A stretch of DNA of 64,000 nt from Chiua virens (Eukaryota; Basidiomycota; Agaricomycetes; Boletales; Boletaceae), in contig JAHNUO010000021.1 of NCBI GenBank assembly GCA_019787685.1, positions 310,001 to 374,000 of the forward strand. The letters are read 5' to 3'. Shown here one piece after another: positions 47,381-58,019 of the stretch (its first letter is position 1; each line of letters begins with the position of its first letter). Below the pieces are notes generated by a model, which ran no database searches, was not told the origin of the DNA, and saw only the letters and a list, made by a program, of their open reading frames with translations. The position numbers and the translations under genes were made by a program.

Positions 47381-47760
47381 CTAGGGTTCTGCGTGGGTAC
47401 ACCCATGGGTATCAGACCTCATACCCATACCCATACCCACCAAAAACCCATACCCATGCCATGGGTATGGGTTTTCCTGTGGGTATCAAAAACCGTACCC
47501 ATGGGTATACCCACAGTAGGTATACCCATGGGTTTAGTAGTACCAAGCCTAAACTATAGACTAAACCTTGTTCTAAACATCATATCTATACTTATTCTGC
47601 TATCTTATACCTTATCCTAACTTAGCTAAACCTCACTCACTCATGGTAAGCCATCATCATCATCACCCTCACCTTGCTATGGACCCACTGTACCCACGGC
47701 GTGGGTATGGGTATGGATATCCAAAGTCCAACCCATACCCATACCCATGCAGATCCCTAG
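47381..47760. repeat. 380-bp CCCATA-rich element with CTAGGG/CCCTAG inverted ends
   Basis: The ends are CTAGGGTTCTGCGTGGGTA and its near complement. The next ~120 bp at the left and ~60 bp at the right are made of CCCATA/GGGTAT/CCCATGGGTA repeats that can fold. The AT-rich middle has no coding frame. A deleted relative lies at 27862-27923, so it is a dispersed family, probably a MITE. I could not identify a target duplication beyond the CTAG itself. Confidence 0.68.
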
Positions 47761-47799
47761 TTCCTCCCCTCTCACACAGTATTCCTTGACAGCCTTGAC

Positions 47800-48650
47800 C
47801 TGTGTCATTGATCCTCAGCTTCCCTTGGAATCATCATCAACCTCTGCACACCCATCTTCTGTTGTTCCACACACTCACCCTGTCTCCCAATCTACCAACA
47901 TCCCTGTCAACCTTGGTGAGAGCAATGATCCTTTCTTCACACATCTTCCCTCTGTGGCCCCATCTGCTGACCCAGAGGCCCTACCATCAGCTAGTATCAC
48001 TGTTGACCCTGGTGAGGACCAGGGTCCAGTTATTGTGGAGTCTATATAGCTCAGTGTCCCTGTGACAATGATCACTCCATCCACTCCTGCACAAATTACC
48101 CCTGCTGCCATTGCCAGTGTCAGCACACACACAGTCCCAGTGCCTGATGAATCAAACCCACATGAGTCATTGGATTCTGAAATCAGTCCGTCAACCCCTA
48201 CCTCTGGGCATTGGTCAGCTGCTGTCTGTGCAGCACTCTCCACTGCCTACACACAGCTTGAGGATACTCTTACCAATACAGTTGAGCAAATCTTGGATGG
48301 CTGGCACAAGAACTATGGTCGCATGGTGAATGGCATCAATTACTGGAATTGCTATGCAAGTTACCTCACGAAGAATGATGAACAAGAACGGTGAAGGATA
48401 GGCCTTGAGCCAGATGTTTCTGGTATTTTCTTTTCAGATGTTGGTTGCTAATGGGGTGCTCACGGTTGTGCAGTGACACCAACCATGCATTGTCAACTTT
48501 ACACAAGGTTCAGAGAAGAAAACCCAGACACTTGGCAGGAGATGCTTGATCTCCATGACTTGATTGAGACAGCCGAGTCCTCACCACAAACAGTCACTCA
48601 GTGGATACAAAGTTTCAGCAAAATTTGAAAAAGGCTTGTCACAATTGTGA
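47800..48650 (+). pseudogene. HMG/gag-like protein remnant
   Basis: A Ser/Thr/Pro-rich N-terminal part (47800-48190) is followed by an HMG-box-like stretch with NGINYWNCYASYLTKNDEQE (about 48330-48385). A YTRFREENPDTWQEMLDLHD segment follows (about 48500-48560). This combination recurs in basidiomycete transposon-linked proteins of unknown function. Stops at 48047 (after VESI) and about 48627 break it, and the LTR-like element at 47381 sits directly upstream. Confidence 0.45.
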
Positions 48651-48899
48651 GTCAGTTTGGATACTTGGGTGACCACATGTGTGAAAGGGTCAAAGAGCCT
48701 CTATAAGTATTACATATAGACTAGGAGATGAGGAGCTAGAAATGAGACTGCAATGGTTGAATGCAGAACATGATGATGCAGGTGTATCATGACATGTTGT
48801 AAAGTATGTACAGTTTAATGCAAGTCTCCCAGGGCCAAGTCAATTCAATTGTTCAATAGAATCGGGTATTCAAAACATTTTGCCATTGAACCACCACCA

Positions 48900-49930
48900 C
48901 ACCCTGGCCACAACTATGTCATGTTGGACATCTCGAACCATCACCCTCATGACAAAAGCTAAAGCTGCAAAGCCTACAGGAAAAGGCAGAAAGGTGGTTG
49001 AAACTGAGGATGAGGAGGTAACCGTTACTGCCTCCAAATACAAATGTTTGCAGGCCCAGCTCAAGGCTGCCAAACAAGAAGCAGCAGAGGCTAGGAAGAG
49101 AGGTAATTAAATGCTCATAGTTGTAAGTGATATTGACCTCCTGGCCTTTAGTCACTCGGAAATGCACAGCTAAGCTGTTGGAGGATGAAGATAATAATGA
49201 ACGGTCTTTCCCACCTCCGACAAATCTTACTCGGGCTCACAAATGGTTGAGGGTTCCTCCAGCACCTGTGGATGATAAGGACAATGAAGCCCTTGATTGA
49301 CCACTGCATTCATTGGATGAGGATGAACAAAATTTCATAAATCTGTTCAACAATGACAACAATGATGAAGACATGGCGGAAGGTTCAGGTCATATGTTAC
49401 CTATTTGGATTCCCATTGATATTTACTAACACATGGTTAGTACAAAGAACAAATGATGTTAATGAGGAGGATGGCATGCGGGACGATGAGAACAATGATG
49501 AAGGGGGTCATGAAATTGACAATGGAGTATGTGGCATACTTCTTTGCAAATGAAATTTCACTCATGACACCAGCTTGTCATCGCTGATGAAGAGGAATGT
49601 GGCTCAATGAAATGTAGGGGCCACAAAGTTGATGGACTTGGGGATAAAGAGACTTGAGGCAAGGCCAAGTTGGGAGCTTTCATTGACATGCCTGATCTGG
49701 AGCAGCTGGCCACAACAGCACACACACACTTATGCATGTCTATGTTGCATTGGTTGATGGTTTTCCTTCACCTGAACGCAAGACTGAGATTGCATGGAAA
49801 TGCATCATGGATGCTAGTAAGGATGGTGGTGATATGTTGGCCAATGGTCTCAAGAAAGCAAAAATGGATGTGAAAGTCAAAAGCCATCTCATAGACTATG
49901 TAAGTGATTGTGGACTAATGAGAATGTGAC
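48900..49930 (+). pseudogene. DUF6532-like protein remnant
   Basis: It opens with a lysine-rich, then helical coiled-coil-like part (LQAQLKAAKQEAAEARKRG, about 49045-49105). An intron fits at about 49106-49150, followed by CTAKLLEDEDNN and NLTRAHKWLRVPP. An acidic region follows, and then a segment with ALVDGFPSPERKTEIAWKC (about 49740-49800), which resembles the start of a DUF6532 domain. Stops near 49297 and 49429 and frame changes show decay. Function of the domain is unknown; these genes are abundant in Agaricomycetes. Confidence 0.45.
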
Positions 49931-49949
49931 TGATTACCAGGACCACAGG

Positions 49950-50980
49950 TGTGGGGAGGGGTAAGCCAGATCAGAGGCGAACTAGTCAGCAAAGTGAAAC
50001 TATGTGCCACTCAAGCGTATGGTTTTAGTGGCATGTCCAATACATCAGGAATTTAGCACTCTGCTTCGTCACCTTTTCTCACCCTTTCTGTACTTTTTTC
50101 TCATGACCGAGTTTGGCACGAAGTGTAATAATACCATTAAGTCCATTCAGCACAACTAAGTTGATCAGGGTTGTTTCCAATCATATGATAATTCAGTTCA
50201 TCGCACATTAAGCAGGAAAAGTACAATTAATGGTATTATGTATAGCTAAGCAAACAAGCCAAAAAAATACTAGTATGGATATGGAGCATCACACTAGTAA
50301 AATTGTCAGTAGTAGCAAGTGCCTGAGAAAGGAAGGTGGAGGTCTGAAGGTAAATCCAAGTCAGCACAAACCAGTACACTCTGCCACAGGGACAAAGGTG
50401 ACGATACTATCAATACTGGCATGACAATGGTCAGTACAACCGGGAAGGGGCAGTGGGTTACATTGACAATACTGTCTCAACAACCATAACTATAGTTGCT
50501 ACCAACTGAGTGACAGTAGCATTGGTGTTCAAAGCCATTGGTTGTTGGGGCCTGGGATGATCCAGACAATGCTGAGAATGGGAAAACATAAGTAATCAGG
50601 AGCCTGATGCTGAGGGAGTAGCACCTTACTGGGTTGACAGCGTCAGTCTTCATAGCCGTATATACATAGTAGGCGGCGTGTGGGGGAATCCCAGCAATAC
50701 AGAGGATAATGAAGTAGTGAAGGGAAATTTGAAAGGCATAGGTACACACCATCAACCTTTTATGCGGAGGAGATGCAGAGGGGCCACACATCCATTGTGT
50801 GGACATATTGACATGGAATATGCATCTGGATGCTGGATTAACACAGAGAGGGGAAAGAAAGTGATATGAATATGTGAGTCATGGCAGATGCGAAGTAATG
50901 AAGGACTGACTCACAGTGGGAGCATGTATGATATGACATTGATGGTGGAGGGATCAAAAGTGCTGAGGGACGTGCCGCAA
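49950..50980. other. No recognisable gene
   Basis: Only short frames are present. A 109-residue minus frame (50806-50477) is hydrophobic in part but has no known motif. Confidence 0.35.
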
Positions 50981-51600
50981 GTGCCTGGACATGCAGGTGC
51001 AGTGTGTTGCAGTGGAGGAAGCAAGGAGACTGGGGGACTCACAACAAATATGTTGATGTTGCATCAATAGTGGGTGAGCCGGCATGAAGTGGCAAGGTGA
51101 GGCAAGGGAAGTGTCTGGGCCTGCAGGTGCAGTGAGTTGCAGTAGAATGACGAGGGAACTCACAATAAGATCATGCCATGCCATCGTATTGGTGGTGAAT
51201 AGGTTGCAAACAGGTGTCTGGGCCCATGGGTGCAGTCAGTCACAATACAGGATGCAACGAGGCTAGGGAACTCACGATAAGAACGCACCGATGTCGCATT
51301 GAGGGTAAATAGGTCACGATGGCAGGGAATGGCGAGGGAAATGTCTAGGCCCACAGATGCAGTGAGTCACAGTAGAGGACACAATGAGACTAGGGAACTC
51401 ACGATAAGAACATGCCAATGTTGTATTGATAGTGGATAGGTCTGAAGTGGCGAGGAAAGGCAAAGGAAGTGTCTGGACCCACAGCTTCAGTGAGCCAGAC
51501 AGTAGCCTGGTGAGCAAGATAGCAGGACCAAACCGGAAAAAGAAGGCATCTGCATGTGTGGAGCAGATCAGGGTATCATGACATGCAAGCAGTGGGGAGG
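50981..51600. repeat. ~128-bp degenerate tandem repeat
   Basis: A unit starting RTGTCTGGGCCYRCAGGTGCAGTGAG recurs at 50981, 51111, 51214, 51341 and 51469 (spacings 130, 103, 127, 128). Each also holds GGGAACTCACRATAAGA, whose complement reads GTGAGTTCCC, a splice-donor-like word. Frame rotates between units, so the frames seen here are unlikely to encode a repeat protein. Confidence 0.78.
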
Positions 51601-52277
51601 ATCACGAGGTAGCAAAAGACTCACGATAGAGCACACTGATGTGGTGTTGAAGGTTCCATGAAGAAATTGAGGCGATGGGAGAGACAACAGATCTTTGTCT
51701 CAAGATCATCCAGTGCATCCACAAGGGCTGTGGCACACTTGCAAATAGAGAGCTGAGGCAAACAATGAGCAGTACTGGATGAAGAAAGATGCTTGAAAAG
51801 CAAAGGTTTCTGGATAGAAACGAGTTAACATGACGCTCAAGCCAGTCGAGATACATCAGCAAATTGAATTGAGGTCTAGAGCACTAGACAGCACTCCACA
51901 GGTGTTCTAGTGAGCAAGCTAGGTCCAGGCTCCAGAACTTAAGCCAGCTGCAACATGGCTATGGATGTTTAGCACCAGCTATGGGAATAATAGAATATGA
52001 GGATGTTAGCACTATATATACATTTAAAAATTTGTCAACTGTTGCACAATACTTCAGAGTCTCATAATTTGTGACAACTCTGCTCACACAATTTGCTAGG
52101 TGATACTAGCCAGTGATGGCAACTCATACACTTAGTCATAGGTCAATAGCAATAACCAACACAGTCCTACTAATCAGACACGACAAAACAAACAACTCAA
52201 ACAAGAACTTAAACAAAGAAAGAACTTGAGAGAAAGGGGGGGAAAGTCAATGTAGAACATCTAGTAGCAATATGATA
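51601..52277. other. Spacer downstream of the DUF6532-type gene
   Basis: It begins with a partial repeat unit (to about 51660). The remainder has only short motif-free frames and AT-rich stretches. Confidence 0.35.
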
Positions 52278-54968
52278 CTAATTGAGGAGGACTTGCAGAT
52301 GGCTGCCTCGCTCCACATCTGTGTCAACCTGGTGCAATGCAGCCCTAGTCTCAATGTTAGCGGCAGTGGTCACGTTATAGTTAATAATAACACAGCGGTT
52401 ACTGCATACTAACCATCCTTCCTGCGCCCATTGATTGAGTTGCTTACGTAGCTTTTGACCATGGTAGGGATGACGAAGGACCTCGTTTAACATCTTGACC
52501 ATTGCTTGAAAGGTGGACCGGTATTCTTTGCCCGAAAACTGAGGGATCATCTTCAGCGTTGATGCCCCGTTCTTTGCGAACCCATCGAGGACACAGTTGA
52601 GCTACAGTGAGGCACCAATTATAATTGATGAAGACACACAGAGAACCACACACCGCAGCGCCAGCAAGCGCAACACTAACAAGAGGAACTGACTTATGGA
52701 ATTGGTTGGGGCGCTTGTCTACAATCCGATAGCTGCCCGTATAGAAGAACTTGATTACAAGTTCCTTGAGGGCTGGGTGGGCGAAGTTATTGGTTTTCCC
52801 CTAAGTGGTAAAATAGTAAGCATCGCCAGCTCAGATCAACAGTTGTAACGCCACGATACCAGTTCATCGACACCATCTCGAAGGAACAAGGAATCTGTCA
52901 GTAGCCCAGATGCCGTGTTCTGTACCCACTGTGTCTTCTCTCAAGCTGCAATTTCCTGCGGAGGTATGAGCTTGTACACAACAGGAGCAACGGCATACAC
53001 AGTGGTCTTTAACTCCGAACGCCATGTCAACATGTCGCCAAGGAGCTGTATCAACAAATTTTCACGTAAGTATGTGGTTATTGAACGAGGGTTGAATGTA
53101 CAACGCACGCCATGTCAGTCTTGTGGTCTGGCCAGTAACCTATGCTAGGGATGAATGTTGGCATTTGAAGTGTTGATGTGCCATGCACCCAGTTCAAAGA
53201 CTGCACCACCATTGTTTAACTCAGAAACCATCGTGGTGAGGGCCTCCATAATCAAACCCTTTAGATCGCGAGATTTTGATGGGAATGGGTTGTTACTCAG
53301 TAGATGTACAATTCTACATTCTCGTTTGGCGTCCTCAAGACAGTCCTGCCAAGTAGCAGGGTAGAATCCTAGATTCTTTGGGGATGGTCCGGCATCTTTG
53401 TTTTTCTTTGAGTTTCGAGGTGCTCGAGTGCGTGTGGGTTACGCAGTGAGAGACCGTGGATCCAGAGCCAAGGGGCGGCCATTAACTTGATGGTAATGGT
53501 TTAACACATCAACAGGATCACCAAGCTGAATATTGGGATGTTAGACACATCAAACCACTCAACATAGTCATACCTGAGTAAAACCGCTGCCATCAGACAC
53601 ATTACCGGCATTGCCATGCTGAGCCTTTACAGTATGTCAGACATCAAAAACAACATGAACATCACCATTACCTGAGTATCTGTGTGACCAAGATTGCAGT
53701 GAGCAGTATCGTCATCTTCATCACAAGAGAATTGGAAGTCAAATTCAGGTTCAGGGGGTAAAGAAACATGGCAAACACTGTTGCTGGGGTGCGATTCTTT
53801 GGAAAAACCTAGGAACCTTGATTTAGTACATGCCAAGGCAACAAATAAAACTTACCAGGGTGAGTGGCCTGTCTTGAATTCGTAGCCCCCCATCCTTCTC
53901 CATGTTTGTCTTCAGTGTCATCAGACTTTTCAGTATCATTTGATGTCTCTTCGTTTTCAGATGGACGTTCATCCAAATTGTCATTTTGATCTGCACGTCC
54001 AATTGGCTGTGTCCCACTTTGACGAGTTGCAAAGGAGTCAGATGAATGTTGGGGATGCACTGAGGTGAAAAGGAGAGTAGGGTCAATCGCCTGTGCATGA
54101 GGGACTTGAAATGATGTGGATAGGTTTCGAGAAGGAAGTGGGTCATGGTGATTCAAGGCAGGAACAGATGTGCTCTCGGCATCGTGGGACAGGACAAGAT
54201 GGGGTGAAGACTTGGGACCTGTGGACAATGATCGCTGTGCAAGCTCGGGTGACTGCAGAGAGCGCAGCCTTGCCTGCTCCTCTTGAGCTGCGATACATGA
54301 ATTATTTAAGGCTTGAAGATTCGGCTCGGTGCCAGGAGGGACAATGTGGGTCTGGGGAGTTGAAGCACTGAAACCAAACCGGTTGGACTCAGACGAACGT
54401 TGGTAGAAAACTGGAACCAGGGTAGTCTGAAAAAAAGTATAAGTATTTGGTATCACAATGAAGGACACCATACGGTCAGTACATCAACTTCTGGCACGTA
54501 AGGTGAAGGGGGACCCTGTGCAGACAAGGTCATTTAAGAGTGAGGATAATGCACCGGACAACTCATGTCCAAGCCTGGTTTCTTCCCAGTAGCATGCCGC
54601 CCAGACCAACTATGCTTCACCAAGGGAGCAAGGGGATTTGGAGCTACATCCACCGGCAAATCAGTCGACCTACTATGACTACCTCTTGTGGGATGATCTT
54701 TGAAGATGGCCCCGAGCTTCTCAAGCTGCTGGGTTCTCCCACCTGAGCCCATGCCTTCCCTTGCACTGCGACGAGGTCCCTGGGCAGTCTGGGACTCATT
54801 GCAATGCTCCATGGCTGCTAACTTCTCGGAAGCAGTAACATGATCCCCCTTGACGCGTTGGGCCTTGGCAGTGCGAGTCTCGTCGCCATTCAACAAACAG
54901 CGTTTACTCTTCTTGCTACCTCTTTTTCTTGGTAAAGAAATAAAAGAATCAGGGATCTGAGAAGACAT
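52278..54968 (-). pseudogene. DUF6532-domain protein, one premature stop
   Basis: The minus-strand start is the ATG at 54968. Exon 1 is basic (RKRGSKKSKRC) and has PRRSAREGMGSGGRTQQLEKL, typical of the disordered N-terminus in this family. A long Ser/Pro/acidic part follows (54471-53870) and then short exons. The conserved domain starts with FYPATWQDCLEDAKREC (about 53350) and goes on with LSNNPFPSKSRDLKGLIMEA, GYWPDHKTDMA (about 53140), LTWRSELKTTVYAVAP, FAHPALKELVIKFFYTGSYR (about 52780-52725) and NCVLDGFAKNG (about 52600). Introns are 40-55 bp, for example about 52603-52654. A TAA at 53439-53441 interrupts the frame between RSLTA and PTRTRAPRN, where CAA is the likely ancestor. Otherwise the gene is open. 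The domain's function is unknown. Confidence 0.68.
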
Positions 54969-55042
54969 TCTAAGAGGTAGCGGAGGTGAGAAAAGTCAGA
55001 AGGTGGAATCACAGACCTTGTCCGCCATCTGCTAGTGAGGGT

Positions 55043-55382
55043 TTATATACTATGTTGGCTGCCTTCATCGCTTGGGGTTACGGTCTCTGATGTCAACACG
55101 ATCGTGCATTGGGCAACATTCATTTCCGCTCTTGACTCGAGTTGACTCCCGCAGCACAGGGCGTGTAGGTGCAGTGTAATTGAATGCAAAACGTTGTGAT
55201 AAGTGAATGTATTGGTGAGACTTAGGGCAGGTAGTACAATGAACACACTGTGTATATTCACGACAACTAAAAGTATGCCAACTTGAGTGGAAACAACAAA
55301 TATAGTATCTGAAAAATGAGAAAAATTGTGTACGATGTACATGGCTGGTTTGGGATTGTGAAGATACATGTATATAATAAAG
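55043..55382. other. Spacer between two minus-strand genes
   Basis: It lies between the start of the DUF6532-type gene and the end of the kinase gene and has no supported coding frame. It probably holds the DUF6532-gene promoter. Confidence 0.4.
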
Positions 55383-57560
55383 CTACCCACTGCTGCGCTT
55401 AAAGCGCTTGCTGGGCAAAGGTGGATTGTCCATGCTCCACACGTCATCGCGAAGACGTTTAAAGGGGTAAGGGAGTGTAGTAACGAGTGAAGATGACCGT
55501 GTACCAGTAGTGCCGGTGGAATGATTGTTTGCATATGTCATTTCCAGCAGGGGCTCTGCCGGCATTTCTGCAAGGAAGCTGTCCAGGATATCAGCTACTT
55601 CAGTGATATCAATGAGGGTTTCAGTCAACAGAGCTTTCCTATGCACCATATGCCATTGGTGAACGAGCGAAACAAGGTCTTTGCAGTAAGGAGTAGTGAA
55701 TTCATCAAGCTTGTTATCGGAGTCGATGAGAAATGCAAATTTTCAATTTCATGCGATCATGAGATTGGAAGCCACCTTCTTGCTCCACAGACCAAGAAAA
55801 GTTTTTTCGTGGCTCATATCGCAACGTTCTTGTCCGAGTGGACTGTCATACATAACAATAATCCATACAAGGACATAAAGAAGGGACTTGACGTCATCCA
55901 TGTAGGTATGGTGTATGGAAATAGGGCTGTTCATAAAGACGTGGGTAAGTGACGCAGTCTTGCGAATCAATTGTGCAGTCATTGCGGCTGAATTCACAAA
56001 TGCAGTTTCAAGTTGACAAAGGATATTAATTGACATGAATGGGAGAGTTCCCTTTGCAATGTTCAAGTCAGCTAGGTAAAAACGAAGCTACAAAGGACAT
56101 ACAGTACCACCAATGTTATACTCCCCACATTGTGTGATCTCAACTGCAAACTCCCAATCAAGGAGCAATCCACGAGAAGTGTTATCTGGAAGGTCCTTGA
56201 TCATTGTGTTAAGGATGCTGCAATCACAGTGTAGAACACCTCGTTCTCACGCCTGCCGTATGACTACACACAGATTCATTTAACAAACCCTTGCTATTGT
56301 GTTAAAACTATACTTACTGCCTAGAACATCTCGAATACACCCAACAAGCTCTTTCTTCGACTTGAACATTGTCAAAGGACGTGCACACGGTGTCATCGCC
56401 AAACACATGTGAGTTCTCGGTGACTGCATCTTTGCTTGGTACTTCTCCTCACGATATTGCCCAGTTGTATCCGGAACCTCATCCTCGATTTCCACAACCC
56501 AAGCTTTATGGAGTTTGGGCACCCCATCAATACTTTTCATATAATCCATCATCATCGCCTCATGGATTGTTCGTGGATCGCATATCCCTCCGCTTTGGTC
56601 CAAGTCCCAGATGCAGTGATCCTTGATCACGAAATATACTCCATCAAGTCAAGCAAGATAGCAAACTGTCCCTCTGCCCATGAAGCCCGTGCTAGAGAAA
56701 AGGATATCAATGATTTCATACCAAACATCATCTACTCGGATCTTCCCGATTGCTGGAATAGGTGTCTCTGCCACGGGAGGAAGGGGGATTTCACCTGGAG
56801 GAGGGGGAGTAGAAGGCGATTCAACGAGAGGAAGGGGGGGATCAGCAAGGGGAGGAGGGGAAGAGGGTTCCACGACGGTGGGAAGAGCAGGAGATGTGAT
56901 CAAAGAGGAAGGTTTGAGTTCAATAGGATCGAGAGATGTTCTATGTGGCAACCCAACCCATTCCTCGACAGACTCTTGGGGATCTTTGGAGCCCTTGGGG
57001 TTTGAAGCACTTGCGTGTATAGAGTCTGAATGTCCTCTGCTAAAAGAGGGAGGGTGTATTTTGATTGTGAGATCAAAACCAATTGATGAACGACACCCAA
57101 AAGTGAGAGCAGTGATGATAAAAAGGAACTGTTGCGCATTGGTGTGGATATTAAACGGAGGTGAAACCGCGCTGCCTGAGTGGTCGTAAAGGTGTACTTG
57201 TAGGTCAAAGCTGGCAATGGAAACCCCAAGGACGAAGCGCCTCCAGGGCTAGTCCATCAAGACAAGATATGCCTTAGTGTCCATCATTTTTCTGATGCGT
57301 GAAGCTGGTTGGTAGATCTCTTTCGTGTATTCAGCGACAACCTTGGTGCTAAGCCACATAACTTCATCATGGGTTATGTCGCTATTGTCGACCAGAATGA
57401 GGTCTGGCTTACGCACAAAGCCTGTAGAGCCGGATAGAGGTGTTTGGCTCCAGTTCGCTAGCCATTGGTGATGAGGACCATTCTGGGGTCATTTATCTGC
57501 GAAAGCTTTTGTGAGGCAGTTGAAAAATATAGCAACTTGCCATTCAGTACTGATAACTTG
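55383..57560 (-). pseudogene. FunK1-type protein kinase, decayed
   Basis: FunK1 kinases are a fungus-specific protein-kinase group expanded in mushrooms. On the minus strand the N-terminal part reads GFVRKPDLILVDN (about 57420-57385), WLSTKVVAEYTKEIYQP, RRFVLGVSIASFDLQVHLYD (about 57245-57185) and SSIGFDLTIKIHPPS. A Pro-rich linker follows, then the kinase lobe: FMGRGTVCYLA and YFVIKDHC with the Lys (about 56680-56625), RTIHEAMMMDYMKSI, GVPKLHKAWVVEI, SPRTHMCLAMTP, the catalytic loop GVLHCDCSILNTM (about 56240-56205) and LLLDWEFAVEI. The C-terminus has GTLPFMSINIL (about 56050) and HHTYMDDVKSLLYVLVWI, ending at 55383. In-frame TGA (56649-56651) and TAG (57249-57251) disrupt it, each explained by one C-to-T change. 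The true start is probably upstream, up to about 57840. Confidence 0.8.
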
Positions 57561-58019
57561 AGGTGACTGTGGATCACTTGGGGTGTTGGATGATGCGGGA
57601 GCGGCATGAGCAAGCTGGTCCAAGGGGGGGTCTGTCAAAGGAAAGTTCTATCGCCATCACTTGCTTTCCTTGTCGTATATTTCCACAGTATCTGATCCTG
57701 TGGGGATGTTGTAAGACAATACAGGACGACGCGCGGCAGTCGGGATGGACAAGAGGGGAATAGCAAGTGATTTGGGAGTGACATCTCTGAACAGCCAAAA
57801 AGAACAGCCTGAAAGAGAATGATGCGATCAAGAGCTATGATTACATACGAACCATATGATGATGTACGTGAGGTCGAACGAATCGATAATCAATTGTGAT
57901 TTGAATTTTGGGCATTACTTGTATAGTACATGTATATACCTAGCTTAGTGCATAGCAAGTATTTTTGTCAAAGTATTTATTTAAGTAAAACTCTGTAGAA
58001 TGCTCAAAAGAATTATAGG
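57561..58019. other. Possible 5' part of the kinase gene
   Basis: On the minus strand 57831-57574 is open but I cannot align it to a known FunK1 start. The rest is AT-rich spacer behind the Plavaka gene. Confidence 0.35.

Noticed and set aside
50477..50806. 109-residue partly hydrophobic minus-strand frame as a membrane protein
   Set aside because: No family motif, no convincing start context, and it sits in low-complexity DNA next to a tandem repeat.
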